From Brevinematales bacterium (lineage in GTDB: Bacteria; Spirochaetota; Brevinematia; Brevinematales; GWF1-51-8): a DNA stretch of 64,000 nt. The translations under genes and the position numbers were made by a program. Of this stretch, positions 49,470 through 58,741 are shown piece after piece (within the stretch, counting starts at the first letter, position 1; each line of letters starts with the position of its first letter). The notes under the pieces are model-generated. The model ran no database searches. It saw nothing but the letters and a program-made list of their open reading frames with translations, and was not told the DNA's origin. The DNA lies in assembly GCA_020059465.1 (NCBI GenBank), contig JAGVBZ010000021.1, forward strand, positions 1-64,000, in the 5' to 3' direction.

Positions 49470-50998
49470 ACGTTGAACTCGCCTCATATATTGTCGGGGC
49501 ATCCTTCGGACTTTTTTTATGTGTGCAGTACATTGTCTTCTATTTCATCCTGGTAGCGAATTCCGATGCGAAGAAGAATAAATCGGATGTAGTTTACATA
49601 GCTCTGATCGGGGTCTCCATTATGGCGTACGGGATTCTGGGAAGCATCCAGATGCTGAGTACCGATCCCTACATTACCGCGGTATTCTATCGCCTAAAGC
49701 TTTCCGCCGGGGTCATTCTCCTTTCGTTCTATGTCCTGCTTCTCAGGTATATCCTGATCCTGATTAAAGATATGACATTTGTGGAAACCGACGAGTACAA
49801 GGAATCCACTAAGAAATACCTGCTTCTCATGCTTGGAATTTGCGCGGCGTTCATTGTTCTTATCATTTTTACCGATCTCGTGATCGATCTTGAGACCGCG
49901 ACGTACCGTCTCACCGGTCTGATCTACCCGGCGTTCTTTGTCATTGTAGCGGTAATCGAGTACATCGAATTTTATCGTCTTCTCCGAAAAGAGGAGGGTA
50001 AAATTACCCTGATGAACCGTTTCCGTTTCAAAACTATCCTCTGGACAGGAATCGTCCCGGTCATCTTCGCGCTGGTCGAGATACTGATCCGTATGTTTAT
50101 CAGCCCGGACGTCACTACAAAGTTCGGTTCATTTTTCATGTACGGCATCTTTTTCCTCAGTCTCGGGCTCAGCCTAAACCTGATGTTCGAATACATGAGC
50201 GTGATGACACGTATGTCGGAGAGCAATCGTAAACTGAGCGACCTGAATAAAAGGATTCTTGACGAGGTGCGCACCGCTCAGTCGCTCCAATTCTCCCTGC
50301 TGCCCATCGATAAACAGCGTGAGATTCAGAAACTTCTCGATATGGAAATTTCGTATATGCCAATGCAGAGCGTCGGCGGGGATTACTACGATTTTTACCA
50401 GATCGATAACAATAAACTTCTGATGATACTCGGGGATGCGTCGGGCCACGGAATATACGCGGCTATGATATGGGCGATGCTGAAGGTCGAGGTCGAGGAG
50501 ATTATCGAGGAGAACCAGATCAGCGATCTTGCGCAGGCGTTCACTCTTCTCAACAAGCGTATTACGCGAATACTTGAAAACACCTATTCCTACGCGACCC
50601 TGTTCTCATGTCTTATCAATCTCGACGACCATAATCTTACCTATATTTCCGCGGGGCATACCGATCAGTTCTATTACTCCAAGCAGGATGACAGCGTTGT
50701 TAAAATACGCAACCGTAACCCAATCATAGGTACTTTCAAGAACGCCAAATATTCCGCCGACGGGATATCCAATCATCCGGGCGACGCAATTCTGCTGTTT
50801 ACAGACGGCGTTATCGAGGGGATTAATCCCGAAGGAATGCAGATCGGCGAGAGACGTCTGGAGGACATGTTCCTCGATGCGTGCCAGAACGCCGACAACG
50901 CATCGCTTATCCTGAATAATATGCTCAGTTCAATAGAAGAATTCTGTGAAGGAACAATCCAGCACGACGACCGGACTATGATGGTCATAAAACTATAA
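49466..50998 (+). CDS. Membrane-bound SpoIIE-type PP2C serine phosphatase
   Basis: A 510-residue protein with about six or seven hydrophobic helices in the first 250 residues, a short coiled linker (NRKLSDLNKRILDEVRTAQS) and a SpoIIE-type PP2C domain (about 290-510). Metal-binding motifs are intact: GGDYYDFYQID, GDASGHGIYAAM, FTDGVIEG and HDDRTMMV. It should remove phosphate from Ser/Thr of an anti-sigma antagonist. It lies between iorA (ATGA overlap) and iorB (nine bases), so it is made with the oxidoreductase. The signal it senses is unknown. Confidence 0.92.
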   Translation: MNVELASYIVGASFGLFLCVQYIVFYFILVANSDAKKNKSDVVYIALIGVSIMAYGILGSIQMLSTDPYITAVFYRLKLSAGVILLSFYVLLLRYILILIKDMTFVETDEYKESTKKYLLLMLGICAAFIVLIIFTDLVIDLETATYRLTGLIYPAFFVIVAVIEYIEFYRLLRKEEGKITLMNRFRFKTILWTGIVPVIFALVEILIRMFISPDVTTKFGSFFMYGIFFLSLGLSLNLMFEYMSVMTRMSESNRKLSDLNKRILDEVRTAQSLQFSLLPIDKQREIQKLLDMEISYMPMQSVGGDYYDFYQIDNNKLLMILGDASGHGIYAAMIWAMLKVEVEEIIEENQISDLAQAFTLLNKRITRILENTYSYATLFSCLINLDDHNLTYISAGHTDQFYYSKQDDSVVKIRNRNPIIGTFKNAKYSADGISNHPGDAILLFTDGVIEGINPEGMQIGERRLEDMFLDACQNADNASLILNNMLSSIEEFCEGTIQHDDRTMMVIKL

Positions 50999-51007
50999 GG
51001 ACGAACA

Positions 51008-51604
51008 ATGGAATCGAAAAGCGTAGTACTTTGCGGTGTAGGCGGACAAGGCATTATCCTGGCGTCGGAGATCATCAGCGAAGCGTTATTCCGACACGGA
51101 TATGACGTTAAGAAAAACGAGATTCATGGGATGAGCCAGCGCGGCGGAGCAGTGGTCAGTTTTATACGTTTCGGCGATAAGGTTTTTTCGCCTGTGGTCA
51201 AACTGGGAGAAGCGGATATCGTGATCAGCTTCGAACAGCTCGAGATGCTGCGCAACGTCCATTTTCTGAAAAAGGACGGCCATGCGGTTACTACCGATAT
51301 AAAGATCGACCCGGTACCCGTGATTCTCGGTTCTGCGGAATATCCGGATGATATACCCGGCAAGGTGAAAAATTTCACAAAAAACCTGTGTGTCCTCGAT
51401 GTCGAGCAGGCTGTGCGCGCGGTCGGAAACCTGAAAGCAATCAATGTACTTGTTATCGGATATCTCTCCCACCTTCTTCCGGAGGTAAAAGAGAAAATAT
51501 GGAAAGACGCGATTACCGAGATGGTCAAGCCGGAGTTTCATGAGATGAACCTGAAGGCATTCGAACTCGGAAAACAACTTGCATGCGAGTTCAATCCGCA
51601 GTAA
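51008..51604 (+). CDS. iorB: Indolepyruvate oxidoreductase, beta subunit
   Basis: The 198-residue gamma-type subunit of the POR family, with VVLCGVGGQGIILASEII at the N-terminus, HGMSQRGGAVVSFIR, and EADIVISFEQLEMLRN. It forms the active complex with IorA. Length is normal. It is separated from iorA by the phosphatase gene, which is not the usual order. Confidence 0.94.
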   Translation: MESKSVVLCGVGGQGIILASEIISEALFRHGYDVKKNEIHGMSQRGGAVVSFIRFGDKVFSPVVKLGEADIVISFEQLEMLRNVHFLKKDGHAVTTDIKIDPVPVILGSAEYPDDIPGKVKNFTKNLCVLDVEQAVRAVGNLKAINVLVIGYLSHLLPEVKEKIWKDAITEMVKPEFHEMNLKAFELGKQLACEFNPQ

Positions 51605-51672
51605 CTACGGATAACCGGCCATTCTACAAATTCGGGCATTCAATCTGCGTCATGAAATGTTAAGGATACGGG

Positions 51673-52428
51673 TTAGTAAATCTCTTCCTCTACGAAGTCC
51701 ATCCATTCCTCGAAGTAGAGATAACGGAAACAGTGCGGGCACTGATGCAGTTCGATATCCTCGGGACGGATATCCGATCCGAGGTCGCCCTGAAGGGCGG
51801 TAGGAAGAATAGTGTTACACCCGGAACAAGCGTCGCCCTCGACTAAAACAATCGCCGCTCCGTTTGTCTTATGGAACATGCTGTCGAGATAGTCGATGAA
51901 CTGTATGCCGAACGCCTTGCGCATTTCGCCGGCTTTTTCGATTATTTCGTTCAGTTCGCCGCTATGCTGGTCTTTTATTACATCAATCTCCTTCTGGAAA
52001 TCGGCAATCTTGACCTTATTCTCCTCGATTTTCGCGGAGAGACGTTCGTACTCATTTTTATATTCGAGCTGTTTCGATGTATCGTATTCGATCTGTGCCT
52101 GGATCAGCGACTGCTCCTGCTGCATCTTCTCCATTTCCTTTTCCCAGGATTTGATCTGGCGGACGATCTTAATCTTATCCTTTCCCTCGTCGAGGTTCGC
52201 GATACGGGTGTTTATCTCGTCGCGTTTACCGATTTCCTCGTTGATTTTCTTATTCATCTCCTTTATCGTGAGATCAATATCGCCGAGAGTCTGGATCAAG
52301 TTATTGTTTTCCTTCTCGGATTTGATAAGCCTTGCTTCCTGTTCTTTATAAAGGTCTTTTATTTCCTTTTCGCGGTTGAAAAGATTTTGCATTTCTACGA
52401 GTTTTTTGACTTGTTCAAGAGACGTCAT
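51673..52428 (-). CDS. Coiled-coil protein with C-terminal C4 zinc ribbon
   Basis: A 251-residue protein of the zf-RING_7/DUF164 type: a long antiparallel coiled coil (about 5-175, Lys/Glu-rich) and a C4 zinc ribbon (about 195-240: CSGCNTILP ... CPHCFRYLY). Such proteins are widespread but poorly understood, with suggested links to nucleic-acid transactions. Start is at MTSLEQVKKL, with GGAGG seven bases before; the open frame upstream runs into the tRNA gene and is not coding. Confidence 0.88.
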   Translation of the reverse strand: MTSLEQVKKLVEMQNLFNREKEIKDLYKEQEARLIKSEKENNNLIQTLGDIDLTIKEMNKKINEEIGKRDEINTRIANLDEGKDKIKIVRQIKSWEKEMEKMQQEQSLIQAQIEYDTSKQLEYKNEYERLSAKIEENKVKIADFQKEIDVIKDQHSGELNEIIEKAGEMRKAFGIQFIDYLDSMFHKTNGAAIVLVEGDACSGCNTILPTALQGDLGSDIRPEDIELHQCPHCFRYLYFEEWMDFVEEEIY

Positions 52429-52462
52429 TCGCCGTCCTCCAAATTGTGTTTTGAGATGACAA

Positions 52463-52536
52463 TGGGCCCACCAGGACTTGAACCTGGGACCCACTGATTA
52501 TGAGTCAGTTGCTCTAACCGTCTGAGCTATGGGCCC
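52463..52536 (-). tRNA. tRNA with anticodon CAU (elongator Met or Ile2)
   Basis: A 74-base cloverleaf: perfect 7 bp acceptor stem (GGGCCCA/TGGGCCC), D arm GCTC/GAGC, anticodon arm ACTGA-CTCATAA-TCAGT, T arm CCAGG-TTCAAGT-CCTGG, discriminator A. The 3' CCA is not encoded. Anticodon CAU could be elongator Met or the lysidine-modified Ile2; sequence alone does not settle it. It lies 34 bp upstream of the zinc-ribbon gene on the same strand. Confidence 0.93.
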
Positions 52537-52751
52537 TCGTTAACAGGCGGTTACTCAAATATGCCTGTAATTATATAAGTATCGAATATAAATTATAACT
52601 TATCTACGCAAATTCGTCAAATATTCGCAAAAGGAAATCCCTCTGCCGTACTTGAATTCAATGAACGGCATCAATCCGCCGGAGATACTTTTTTTCCATG
52701 CAGGTCATCTCAGCATTTTCTGCTGTTGTCATCCCAAGAAATGAAATAAAA

Positions 52752-52780
52752 TTGCCTTTTCCATTCAATATAATTATATT
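52752..52780 (+). promoter_or_regulatory. Promoter of the SRPBCC gene
   Basis: TTGCCT at 52752-52757, 17 bp spacer, TATATT at 52775-52780. A second TATAAT begins at 52780 but is too far from the -35. Confidence 0.5.
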
Positions 52781-52849
52781 ATAATAGTATGAATATAGAA
52801 TGCGGAAAGATTTCTTCGGACATATTGATTACTTCATAGGAGGAACAAT

Positions 52850-53356
52850 ATGAAAGACAAACGAGATACCGGGAAACCGGGGGATAAAGGTTTATTTATC
52901 GAACGTGTTTTCGACGCGCCGCGCGAAACGGTATGGGATGCATGGACAAACCCTGAAATCGTGAAAAAATGGTGGGGGCCCAAGTTTTTCTCATCGCCCC
53001 ATATAGAGATCGATTTCCGTGAGGGCGGAAAATATCTTTACTGCATGCGCTCTCCCGACGGTAAGGACTACTGGAGTACCGGGGTCTTTCAGGAAATAAT
53101 CGAGTTTAAGAAACTTGTCCTGACCGATGATTTTGCCGACGAGAAAGGCAATCCCGTTTCCGCGTCATACTACGGTATGAGTGCAGACCTCCCGATGGGC
53201 TTACTGGTCACATTTACATTCGACGACCGGATGGGAAAGACCTATTTTACTCTTGCATATGCGGAGTGGCCCGGGGGAATCGAGATCGAAAACGCACGAC
53301 AGGGATGGAACGAATCGCTGGATAAGCTGGCGGAATATCTTTCATCGATGAATTAA
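52850..53356 (+). CDS. SRPBCC/AHSA1-family protein
   Basis: A 168-residue protein with the helix-grip fold of the AHSA1 (Aha1 C-terminal-like) group: FIERVFDAPRETVWDAWTNP, VKKWWGPKFF, FREGGKYLYCMRSPDG and GWNESLDKLAEYL. These bind hydrophobic small molecules or act as stress-linked factors; the ligand is unknown. It stands alone, behind its own promoter and AGGAGG. Confidence 0.9.
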   Translation: MKDKRDTGKPGDKGLFIERVFDAPRETVWDAWTNPEIVKKWWGPKFFSSPHIEIDFREGGKYLYCMRSPDGKDYWSTGVFQEIIEFKKLVLTDDFADEKGNPVSASYYGMSADLPMGLLVTFTFDDRMGKTYFTLAYAEWPGGIEIENARQGWNESLDKLAEYLSSMN

Positions 53357-53428
53357 TGCCAATCTGAGGGCTGTCGCTTTCCGGTCTTCAACTGATGCAA
53401 AATATGATCCAAAAACTATGGTATGACG

Positions 53429-56113
53429 TCAGGACATTTTTTTAATGCTTTCGCTCAGCTCAGACATGGAAAAAGGTTTCTGCAGACAGGTCAGGTTTTC
53501 CCGATGGGCGAAACGCTCGTTCAATTCGTATTCCGAGTATCCGCTCGCGATCAGCACCTTGACCGACGGGTCGATTTTTCTTAGTTCATTCAACGTTTCT
53601 TCCCCGTCGATATGCGGCATGTTCAGGTCGATTATAAGGAAGTTTATTTTTTCTTTCTTCTCCTGAAAAATCCGGATTGCCTCATACCCGCCGCTCGCTA
53701 ACAGCACGCTGAATCCGAGTTTTTCCAGCATCGGTTTTATGGTCGATCTGACTATCTCTTCGTCGTCGACAACCAGCACCATCCCATTCCCCTTTTTCAA
53801 ATTGGAATCCTCGGCAGGGCGGGTTTTTCCAGCAGTCAGAACCTTATCAACGGACGGGAAAAAAATGCGGAAGGTCGATCCGGCTCCCGGCTCGCTCTGA
53901 ATACTGATTGCGCCGTTGTGCCCGCGTACAATTCCCATCACCGCCGACATCCCGAGTCCCCGCCCTGTGAACTTGGTAGTAAAAAAAGGCTCGAAGATAT
54001 GGCCGATCGTCTCTCTGTCCATACCGATTCCGGTATCAGTTACCTCGATATAGGTATATTTACCCGCGTCAAGCCCCGCGCCAAAGGCAAATTCCGATAA
54101 GGTTTCCTGAGTGCATTGAATCATGCCGTCCGTTATTCTTATTACTCCATGCTTTCCCTCAAGGGCATCGGACGCATTGGTGATAAGATTCATGACAATT
54201 TGGCGGATTTGGGTAGCGTCGCCTTTTATCAGGGAAATATCCTGTTCCAATTCCATATTAAGCACCGCTTTTTTCGAGATGGATGCTTTAAGAAGATTCA
54301 CCATTTCTGAGATCAGGATGCTCAGATCAATATCTTCGATAATAAATTTTCCCTTTCCGGAGTAAGCAAGCATCTGCCTGCAAAGCTCCGCGGCGCGATG
54401 CGAAGCGTTTTCTATTTCCCTGATACTGTCGCGTACCGGATTGAACGGCTCCAGACTGAAAAGCGCAAGTTCGCTATGGCCGAGAATCGCCGTCAGGATA
54501 TTGTTGAAATCGTGGGCGATTCCTCCCGCGAGCACTCCGAGACTTTCCAGCTTTTGAACATGCTGCAGCCGGCGTTCCATTTCCAAACGTTCCGCTTCGG
54601 CCTTCTTTTTTTCGGTGATGTTCCTGATGATCGCGATAAACTTATCGTCCCCGAACGGTACAACCCTGCTCTCAAAATACTGCAGCCCGTTTATATCGAG
54701 CGAATACTCGTACGTGTGCAGAGTGCCGGTCTCCTTCACTTTAAGGATTTTCTCAAGGGTTAATTCTGCCAGTTCGGGGGGGACTATTTCGTAGATATCT
54801 TTCCCGAGAAACTCTTCGGGCGATTTATAAAGTTCTTCTTCACTCTCGGCTTTATAGTCGAGGATAGTACCCTTCTCATTCAGCACAAACATCAGGTCGG
54901 GATTCGCTTCGAGAATAGCTTTGGTTCGCGCTTCACTGTCTCTCAACGCATTTTCCATTTTTTTCCGTTCGGTGATATCGAGAATAATGGTAATTATCCC
55001 GGCCACACGGCCGTCCGAATCCTTGATCGGAATCCGGCGGGTCTCGCACCACATCGTCTTATCTGAGGTGTCGATGCACTGCTCATCGGTAAATTTTTCA
55101 CCGGATTTTAATATATTCTTATAGATAGTTTTGGTATTCTTAGGGATGAAATGAAACACGTCGAAAATATTTTTCCCGGTCAGCTCTTCACTGATCCCCA
55201 TCTCTTTCAGAATGTTTACCAGAGCATCGTTATAGAGTATAATACGGAAATCCCTGTCTACCACATGGAGAAGCACATCCATCGAATTTACAGTGGCCCG
55301 GTAACGCTCTTCGCTCTCCCGCAACGCCTCCGCGGCATTTCTCCGTTCGGTAAGATCTTTCATATATCCGATAACTACCGGCCCGTTTTTAAATTCAATC
55401 TGGGAAACACTCATTTCCAACGGAATCGGTGTGCCGTCGATCCGAAAACCCATCAGTTCGTACACGGTCGGAGCGGGTTTTCCCTGCCGTCTGAGTTCTG
55501 CATATTTCAAAACCGTTTCTATTGATTCGGGGGCGACTAGATCAATATATCTCTTTCCCGCCAAATAATTTTCTTCAGCGCCGATCATGACATCCAAGGC
55601 TTTATTGGTATACTCGATAATCCCGTTGCGGGAGATCACAATCGGGACTGGAGAGAATTCGATAAACTTCCTGAATCGTTCCTCGCTTTCGAATAACGCA
55701 TGTTCCGCCTTCTTCCGTTCCTGAATGTTTTCCCATTCGCGGATGGTGCGGCTGATAATTTTATCGATCACCTTAAACGTGCTTTCCGATTTTACGACAT
55801 AATCGATCACGCCGGCCTTCATCGCGCGAACCGCAAGTTCTTCATCCCCATATGCTGTCATAATTATAACCGGCCATCGCGATCCCGCATTCAGTTCCGA
55901 AACGACGTCAAGCGCCTTTTCGTCGGGCAGATTCATATCGAGCAGAACAAGATCGAACCCGATATTTTTCGATACCGCTTCGCGAAATTCTTTCGCGGTT
56001 TTCAGCGGGATTAGTTTCATATTGCCGGGCGCTGCCTTCAGAGTCCTCGAAATCGCCTCGACATGCGCTTCCTCGTCCTCTACCACCAGAATAGTTAAAA
56101 GTCTTTCAGTCAT
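53429..56113 (-). CDS. Hybrid histidine kinase: receiver, three PAS, kinase, receiver
   Basis: An 894-residue soluble signalling protein. Domains in order: N-terminal receiver (about 5-125, Asp59 in LVLLDMNLPD), three PAS domains (about 145-260, 270-385, 395-510), HisKA with phospho-His near 533 (GVLAGGIAHDFNN), HATPase (NLITNASDAL, DTGIGMD, GRGLGMSAV) and a C-terminal receiver (about 770-890, Asp near 827 in FLIIDLNMPHIDG). The N-terminal receiver suggests control by another kinase, perhaps the MASE1 kinase upstream. It follows the CheY-like gene by 12 bp. Confidence 0.93.
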   Translation of the reverse strand: MTERLLTILVVEDEEAHVEAISRTLKAAPGNMKLIPLKTAKEFREAVSKNIGFDLVLLDMNLPDEKALDVVSELNAGSRWPVIIMTAYGDEELAVRAMKAGVIDYVVKSESTFKVIDKIISRTIREWENIQERKKAEHALFESEERFRKFIEFSPVPIVISRNGIIEYTNKALDVMIGAEENYLAGKRYIDLVAPESIETVLKYAELRRQGKPAPTVYELMGFRIDGTPIPLEMSVSQIEFKNGPVVIGYMKDLTERRNAAEALRESEERYRATVNSMDVLLHVVDRDFRIILYNDALVNILKEMGISEELTGKNIFDVFHFIPKNTKTIYKNILKSGEKFTDEQCIDTSDKTMWCETRRIPIKDSDGRVAGIITIILDITERKKMENALRDSEARTKAILEANPDLMFVLNEKGTILDYKAESEEELYKSPEEFLGKDIYEIVPPELAELTLEKILKVKETGTLHTYEYSLDINGLQYFESRVVPFGDDKFIAIIRNITEKKKAEAERLEMERRLQHVQKLESLGVLAGGIAHDFNNILTAILGHSELALFSLEPFNPVRDSIREIENASHRAAELCRQMLAYSGKGKFIIEDIDLSILISEMVNLLKASISKKAVLNMELEQDISLIKGDATQIRQIVMNLITNASDALEGKHGVIRITDGMIQCTQETLSEFAFGAGLDAGKYTYIEVTDTGIGMDRETIGHIFEPFFTTKFTGRGLGMSAVMGIVRGHNGAISIQSEPGAGSTFRIFFPSVDKVLTAGKTRPAEDSNLKKGNGMVLVVDDEEIVRSTIKPMLEKLGFSVLLASGGYEAIRIFQEKKEKINFLIIDLNMPHIDGEETLNELRKIDPSVKVLIASGYSEYELNERFAHRENLTCLQKPFSMSELSESIKKMS

Positions 56114-56125
56114 GCCTTCCCTCTT

Positions 56126-56566
56126 TTAATGAGGATATTTATTCCACATCAGCCAATAGTACCCGAATGTATCCAATAAATCGCTAAATTTATATGAATC
56201 GAGCGGTTTTACAAGATAGCTGCTGGCCCGGTATGAATACGCTTTTATTATATCCGATTCCGCTCCGGAAGTCGTCAGGATTACTACAGGCAAGTTATAA
56301 AAACCCGGTTCGTTCTTAATTCGTCTGATCACCTCCAGCCCGTCGACCTTCGGAAGACGAAGGTCAAGCAGGATCAGATCGGGACGAGGGCTGGTTTTCG
56401 GGTCTGCGTATCTGCTCTGATGAAACAGATAATCCAACGCTGCCTGCCCGTCCGAAACATGGTACACTCGATTTGCTACCGGAGATTTATCAAAACATCG
56501 TTTCGCAATTTCCGCATGTGCGGAATCGTCCTCTACATGCAGAATTATAATCGGTTCAGCTTTCAT
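56126..56566 (-). CDS. Response regulator of the Rcp1/CheY type
   Basis: A 146-residue single receiver domain with IILHVEDDSAHAEIAKRCF, Asp68 in PDLILLDLRLPKVDG, and Lys in YLVKPLDSYKF. The long loop before the phospho-site (FHQSRYADPKTSPRPD) is typical of phytochrome-linked Rcp1 regulators. Start is at MKAEPIII, overlapping the kinase stop by 11 bases; the longer frame lacks support. It probably moves phosphate between the two kinases of the operon. Confidence 0.9.
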   Translation of the reverse strand: MKAEPIIILHVEDDSAHAEIAKRCFDKSPVANRVYHVSDGQAALDYLFHQSRYADPKTSPRPDLILLDLRLPKVDGLEVIRRIKNEPGFYNLPVVILTTSGAESDIIKAYSYRASSYLVKPLDSYKFSDLLDTFGYYWLMWNKYPH

Positions 56567-58595
56567 CGGCTTTTCCCTCTTTATTATCAATCCTGTTTCC
56601 CGCCAAGGTAAAATAAAACGTCGTACCATACCCTATGCCGGCGGATTCAAACCAGATATCGCCGCCTTGAACTTCTATTATCCTTTTTACGAGCGCAAGG
56701 CCGATGCCTGTTCCTTCCGAAGCGGGATCCAGCTTTTCAAATAATCCGAATAACTTGTCCCCGTGACGGGAATCAATACCCATACCGTTGTCCTTAACAA
56801 ACAGAACAATTCTATTCTCCTCTTCTCTCACCCCAATTTCAATACGCGGATTCTTCTGTTCCCCCATAAATTTTATCGCGTTCTCGATCAGGTTTTGAAA
56901 TACCTGGGTATATCGTCTGGGATCCCCAGATAGAATGACCGGAATACTCGTGACATCGATGTGTATGTTTTTTTGACTTATCAATCCAGCGAGCAGGTCC
57001 ATGGCGTTCTGTACAATTTTCTGAAGCGATTCCTCATGCGTTTCGGCGTCCATTCTGCCCACCCGTGATAATTCCAATAATTCGTCCAGAAGCCGCCCCA
57101 TTTTATCCGCTGCATTCCCGATATAACCGACATCCTTTTCCAATGCCTTTTTATTATTATTTTCATAATCTTCCAATAAGTATCCCAAAAATGCCTTAAT
57201 AGTCACCAGCGGACTCTTCAGATCGTGGGAAACAGTATATATAAACCGGGTCAATTCCTCGTTTTTCTGTTTCAGTTCCTCCTCCCGTTTCTTCTGCTGC
57301 GTAATATCTCTCGCTACGGCATAGATGGCATCCCCGAACGGGAAAGAGTTCCATTCAATCCACCGGTAGGAACCGTCCTTACGCCGGTACCGGTTGATGT
57401 GATTCAATACAGTTGTCTGCCCGGAGAGACGCGACATTGCATCCGACGTGCTCCGGACATCATCGGGATGAACGAAGCTCATGAATTTCTTTCCTACCAG
57501 TTCGCTTACCGGATATCCCAGAGTATTTTCCCATTCCGGGTTCAGTTTACGGAAATATCCGCGCATATCCGCGATACAGAGAAGATCGAGGGCAGAATTG
57601 AAATACCTGTCCAATTCATCACTTTTTTGTATCAGCTTCTCCTGAGCATCTTTGCGCTCACGGGTGATCGCCCCGATTATGAGGAGTGTCAGACTGAACC
57701 CGGTAGTCATGTATGCCAGCCCGATTAACGGATAATTCGGGTTGAAAAGGTTGGTATCTCCGAATAAAATCCCAGAGATCGCGATTATGACTACCAGAAA
57801 AAACAAGGTCATCGATTCCCTGGCCGAGAAACGAATCGCAACCCATGACATCGGCACAATAAGAAGATAAGCAAGTCCCTGCACCGGAAAACCTTCCCCC
57901 GCCGGGAAAAATGACAGCAGCACTGCTATCGCGATAGTAAAAACTGAAATCGCCATATATTTCAGGAGTTCGCCCGCAGACATCCTCTTCCTTTCAAAAA
58001 ACCATCCTGCAAGTACGGGAGAAAAAAGGAGCGAACCTGTTGTGATAGCCATGACGAATTTCAGCCAATCCAGGGGTATACTTTCCGGCTGAATGAGACC
58101 GAGAGTCCATTTAAAAAATTCCGCGCCGGTCGCTGATAAAAGAGCAATCATGATAACGCCGAATAATAAAAAGATAAAAGTATCGTGCAGATTACGAAAT
58201 GGGTTGATCGCCGACGTATTTCTCCGGCAGAGATAAGCCGCTAAAATCGGTCCGGCGGTATTCATGACAGCGATACCGGACGCCAAATCTACCGGCCCGC
58301 CCAACGAGACGGTATTGGCAAGTATTGTTCCTGCGGCTATTCCCGGCGCAACCCGCCATCCCCGGATGAGCGCGAATACAAACGCGACTGCCGCCGCGGG
58401 CCAAATCGGCATCGGTATGACGCCGCCCGTTTTGAAAAGCATCCAGTTGATATGAGATACGCCCCAGTACAAACCTGCGACGATTAGATTTTCAATAATT
58501 AACAGAAAAAGCGAAATATCTTTTCCTTCAGGATCAAATACTGAAGAAAGAAAAGAATTGAATCCGGTACCCCCTCCCGAATCATTTTTATCCAT
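56556..58595 (-). CDS. MASE1-PAS histidine kinase
   Basis: A 679-residue membrane kinase. A MASE1-type sensor with eight or so hydrophobic helices fills residues 25-320 (IWPAAAVAFVFALIRGWRVAPG is the typical entry, seen as WPAAAVAFVF and GWRVAPGIAAG). Then come a PAS domain (about 335-435), HisKA with His near 456 (YTVSHDLKSPL) and HATPase (NLIENAIKFM, VKDNGMGID, GTGIGLALV). It is the first gene of the three-gene phosphorelay, behind a good promoter. Confidence 0.93.
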   Translation of the reverse strand: MDKNDSGGGTGFNSFLSSVFDPEGKDISLFLLIIENLIVAGLYWGVSHINWMLFKTGGVIPMPIWPAAAVAFVFALIRGWRVAPGIAAGTILANTVSLGGPVDLASGIAVMNTAGPILAAYLCRRNTSAINPFRNLHDTFIFLLFGVIMIALLSATGAEFFKWTLGLIQPESIPLDWLKFVMAITTGSLLFSPVLAGWFFERKRMSAGELLKYMAISVFTIAIAVLLSFFPAGEGFPVQGLAYLLIVPMSWVAIRFSARESMTLFFLVVIIAISGILFGDTNLFNPNYPLIGLAYMTTGFSLTLLIIGAITRERKDAQEKLIQKSDELDRYFNSALDLLCIADMRGYFRKLNPEWENTLGYPVSELVGKKFMSFVHPDDVRSTSDAMSRLSGQTTVLNHINRYRRKDGSYRWIEWNSFPFGDAIYAVARDITQQKKREEELKQKNEELTRFIYTVSHDLKSPLVTIKAFLGYLLEDYENNNKKALEKDVGYIGNAADKMGRLLDELLELSRVGRMDAETHEESLQKIVQNAMDLLAGLISQKNIHIDVTSIPVILSGDPRRYTQVFQNLIENAIKFMGEQKNPRIEIGVREEENRIVLFVKDNGMGIDSRHGDKLFGLFEKLDPASEGTGIGLALVKRIIEVQGGDIWFESAGIGYGTTFYFTLAGNRIDNKEGKADES

Positions 58596-58647
58596 TCAGC
58601 CCCCAAAAAATGCCAAAAATCCTCTTTCTTACCCGACGCTTATTATA

Positions 58648-58675
58648 ATTATACACCCGGATTGAGGTAAGTCAA
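58648..58675 (-). promoter_or_regulatory. Promoter of the phosphorelay operon
   Basis: On the minus strand, TTGACT (complement 58670-58675), 16 bp spacer, perfect TATAAT (complement 58648-58653), about 50 bp upstream of the MASE1 kinase start. Confidence 0.75.
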
Positions 58676-58741
58676 GGTTTTCAGAAAATGTTTTTATAAA
58701 AATTGGCGGCTTCATTATCGGGTGCTGAACAATTATCGGCC

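Noticed and set aside
52429-52494. Extended N-terminus of the zinc-ribbon protein
   Set aside because: It would read through the tRNA gene; an ATG with GGAGG is at 52428.
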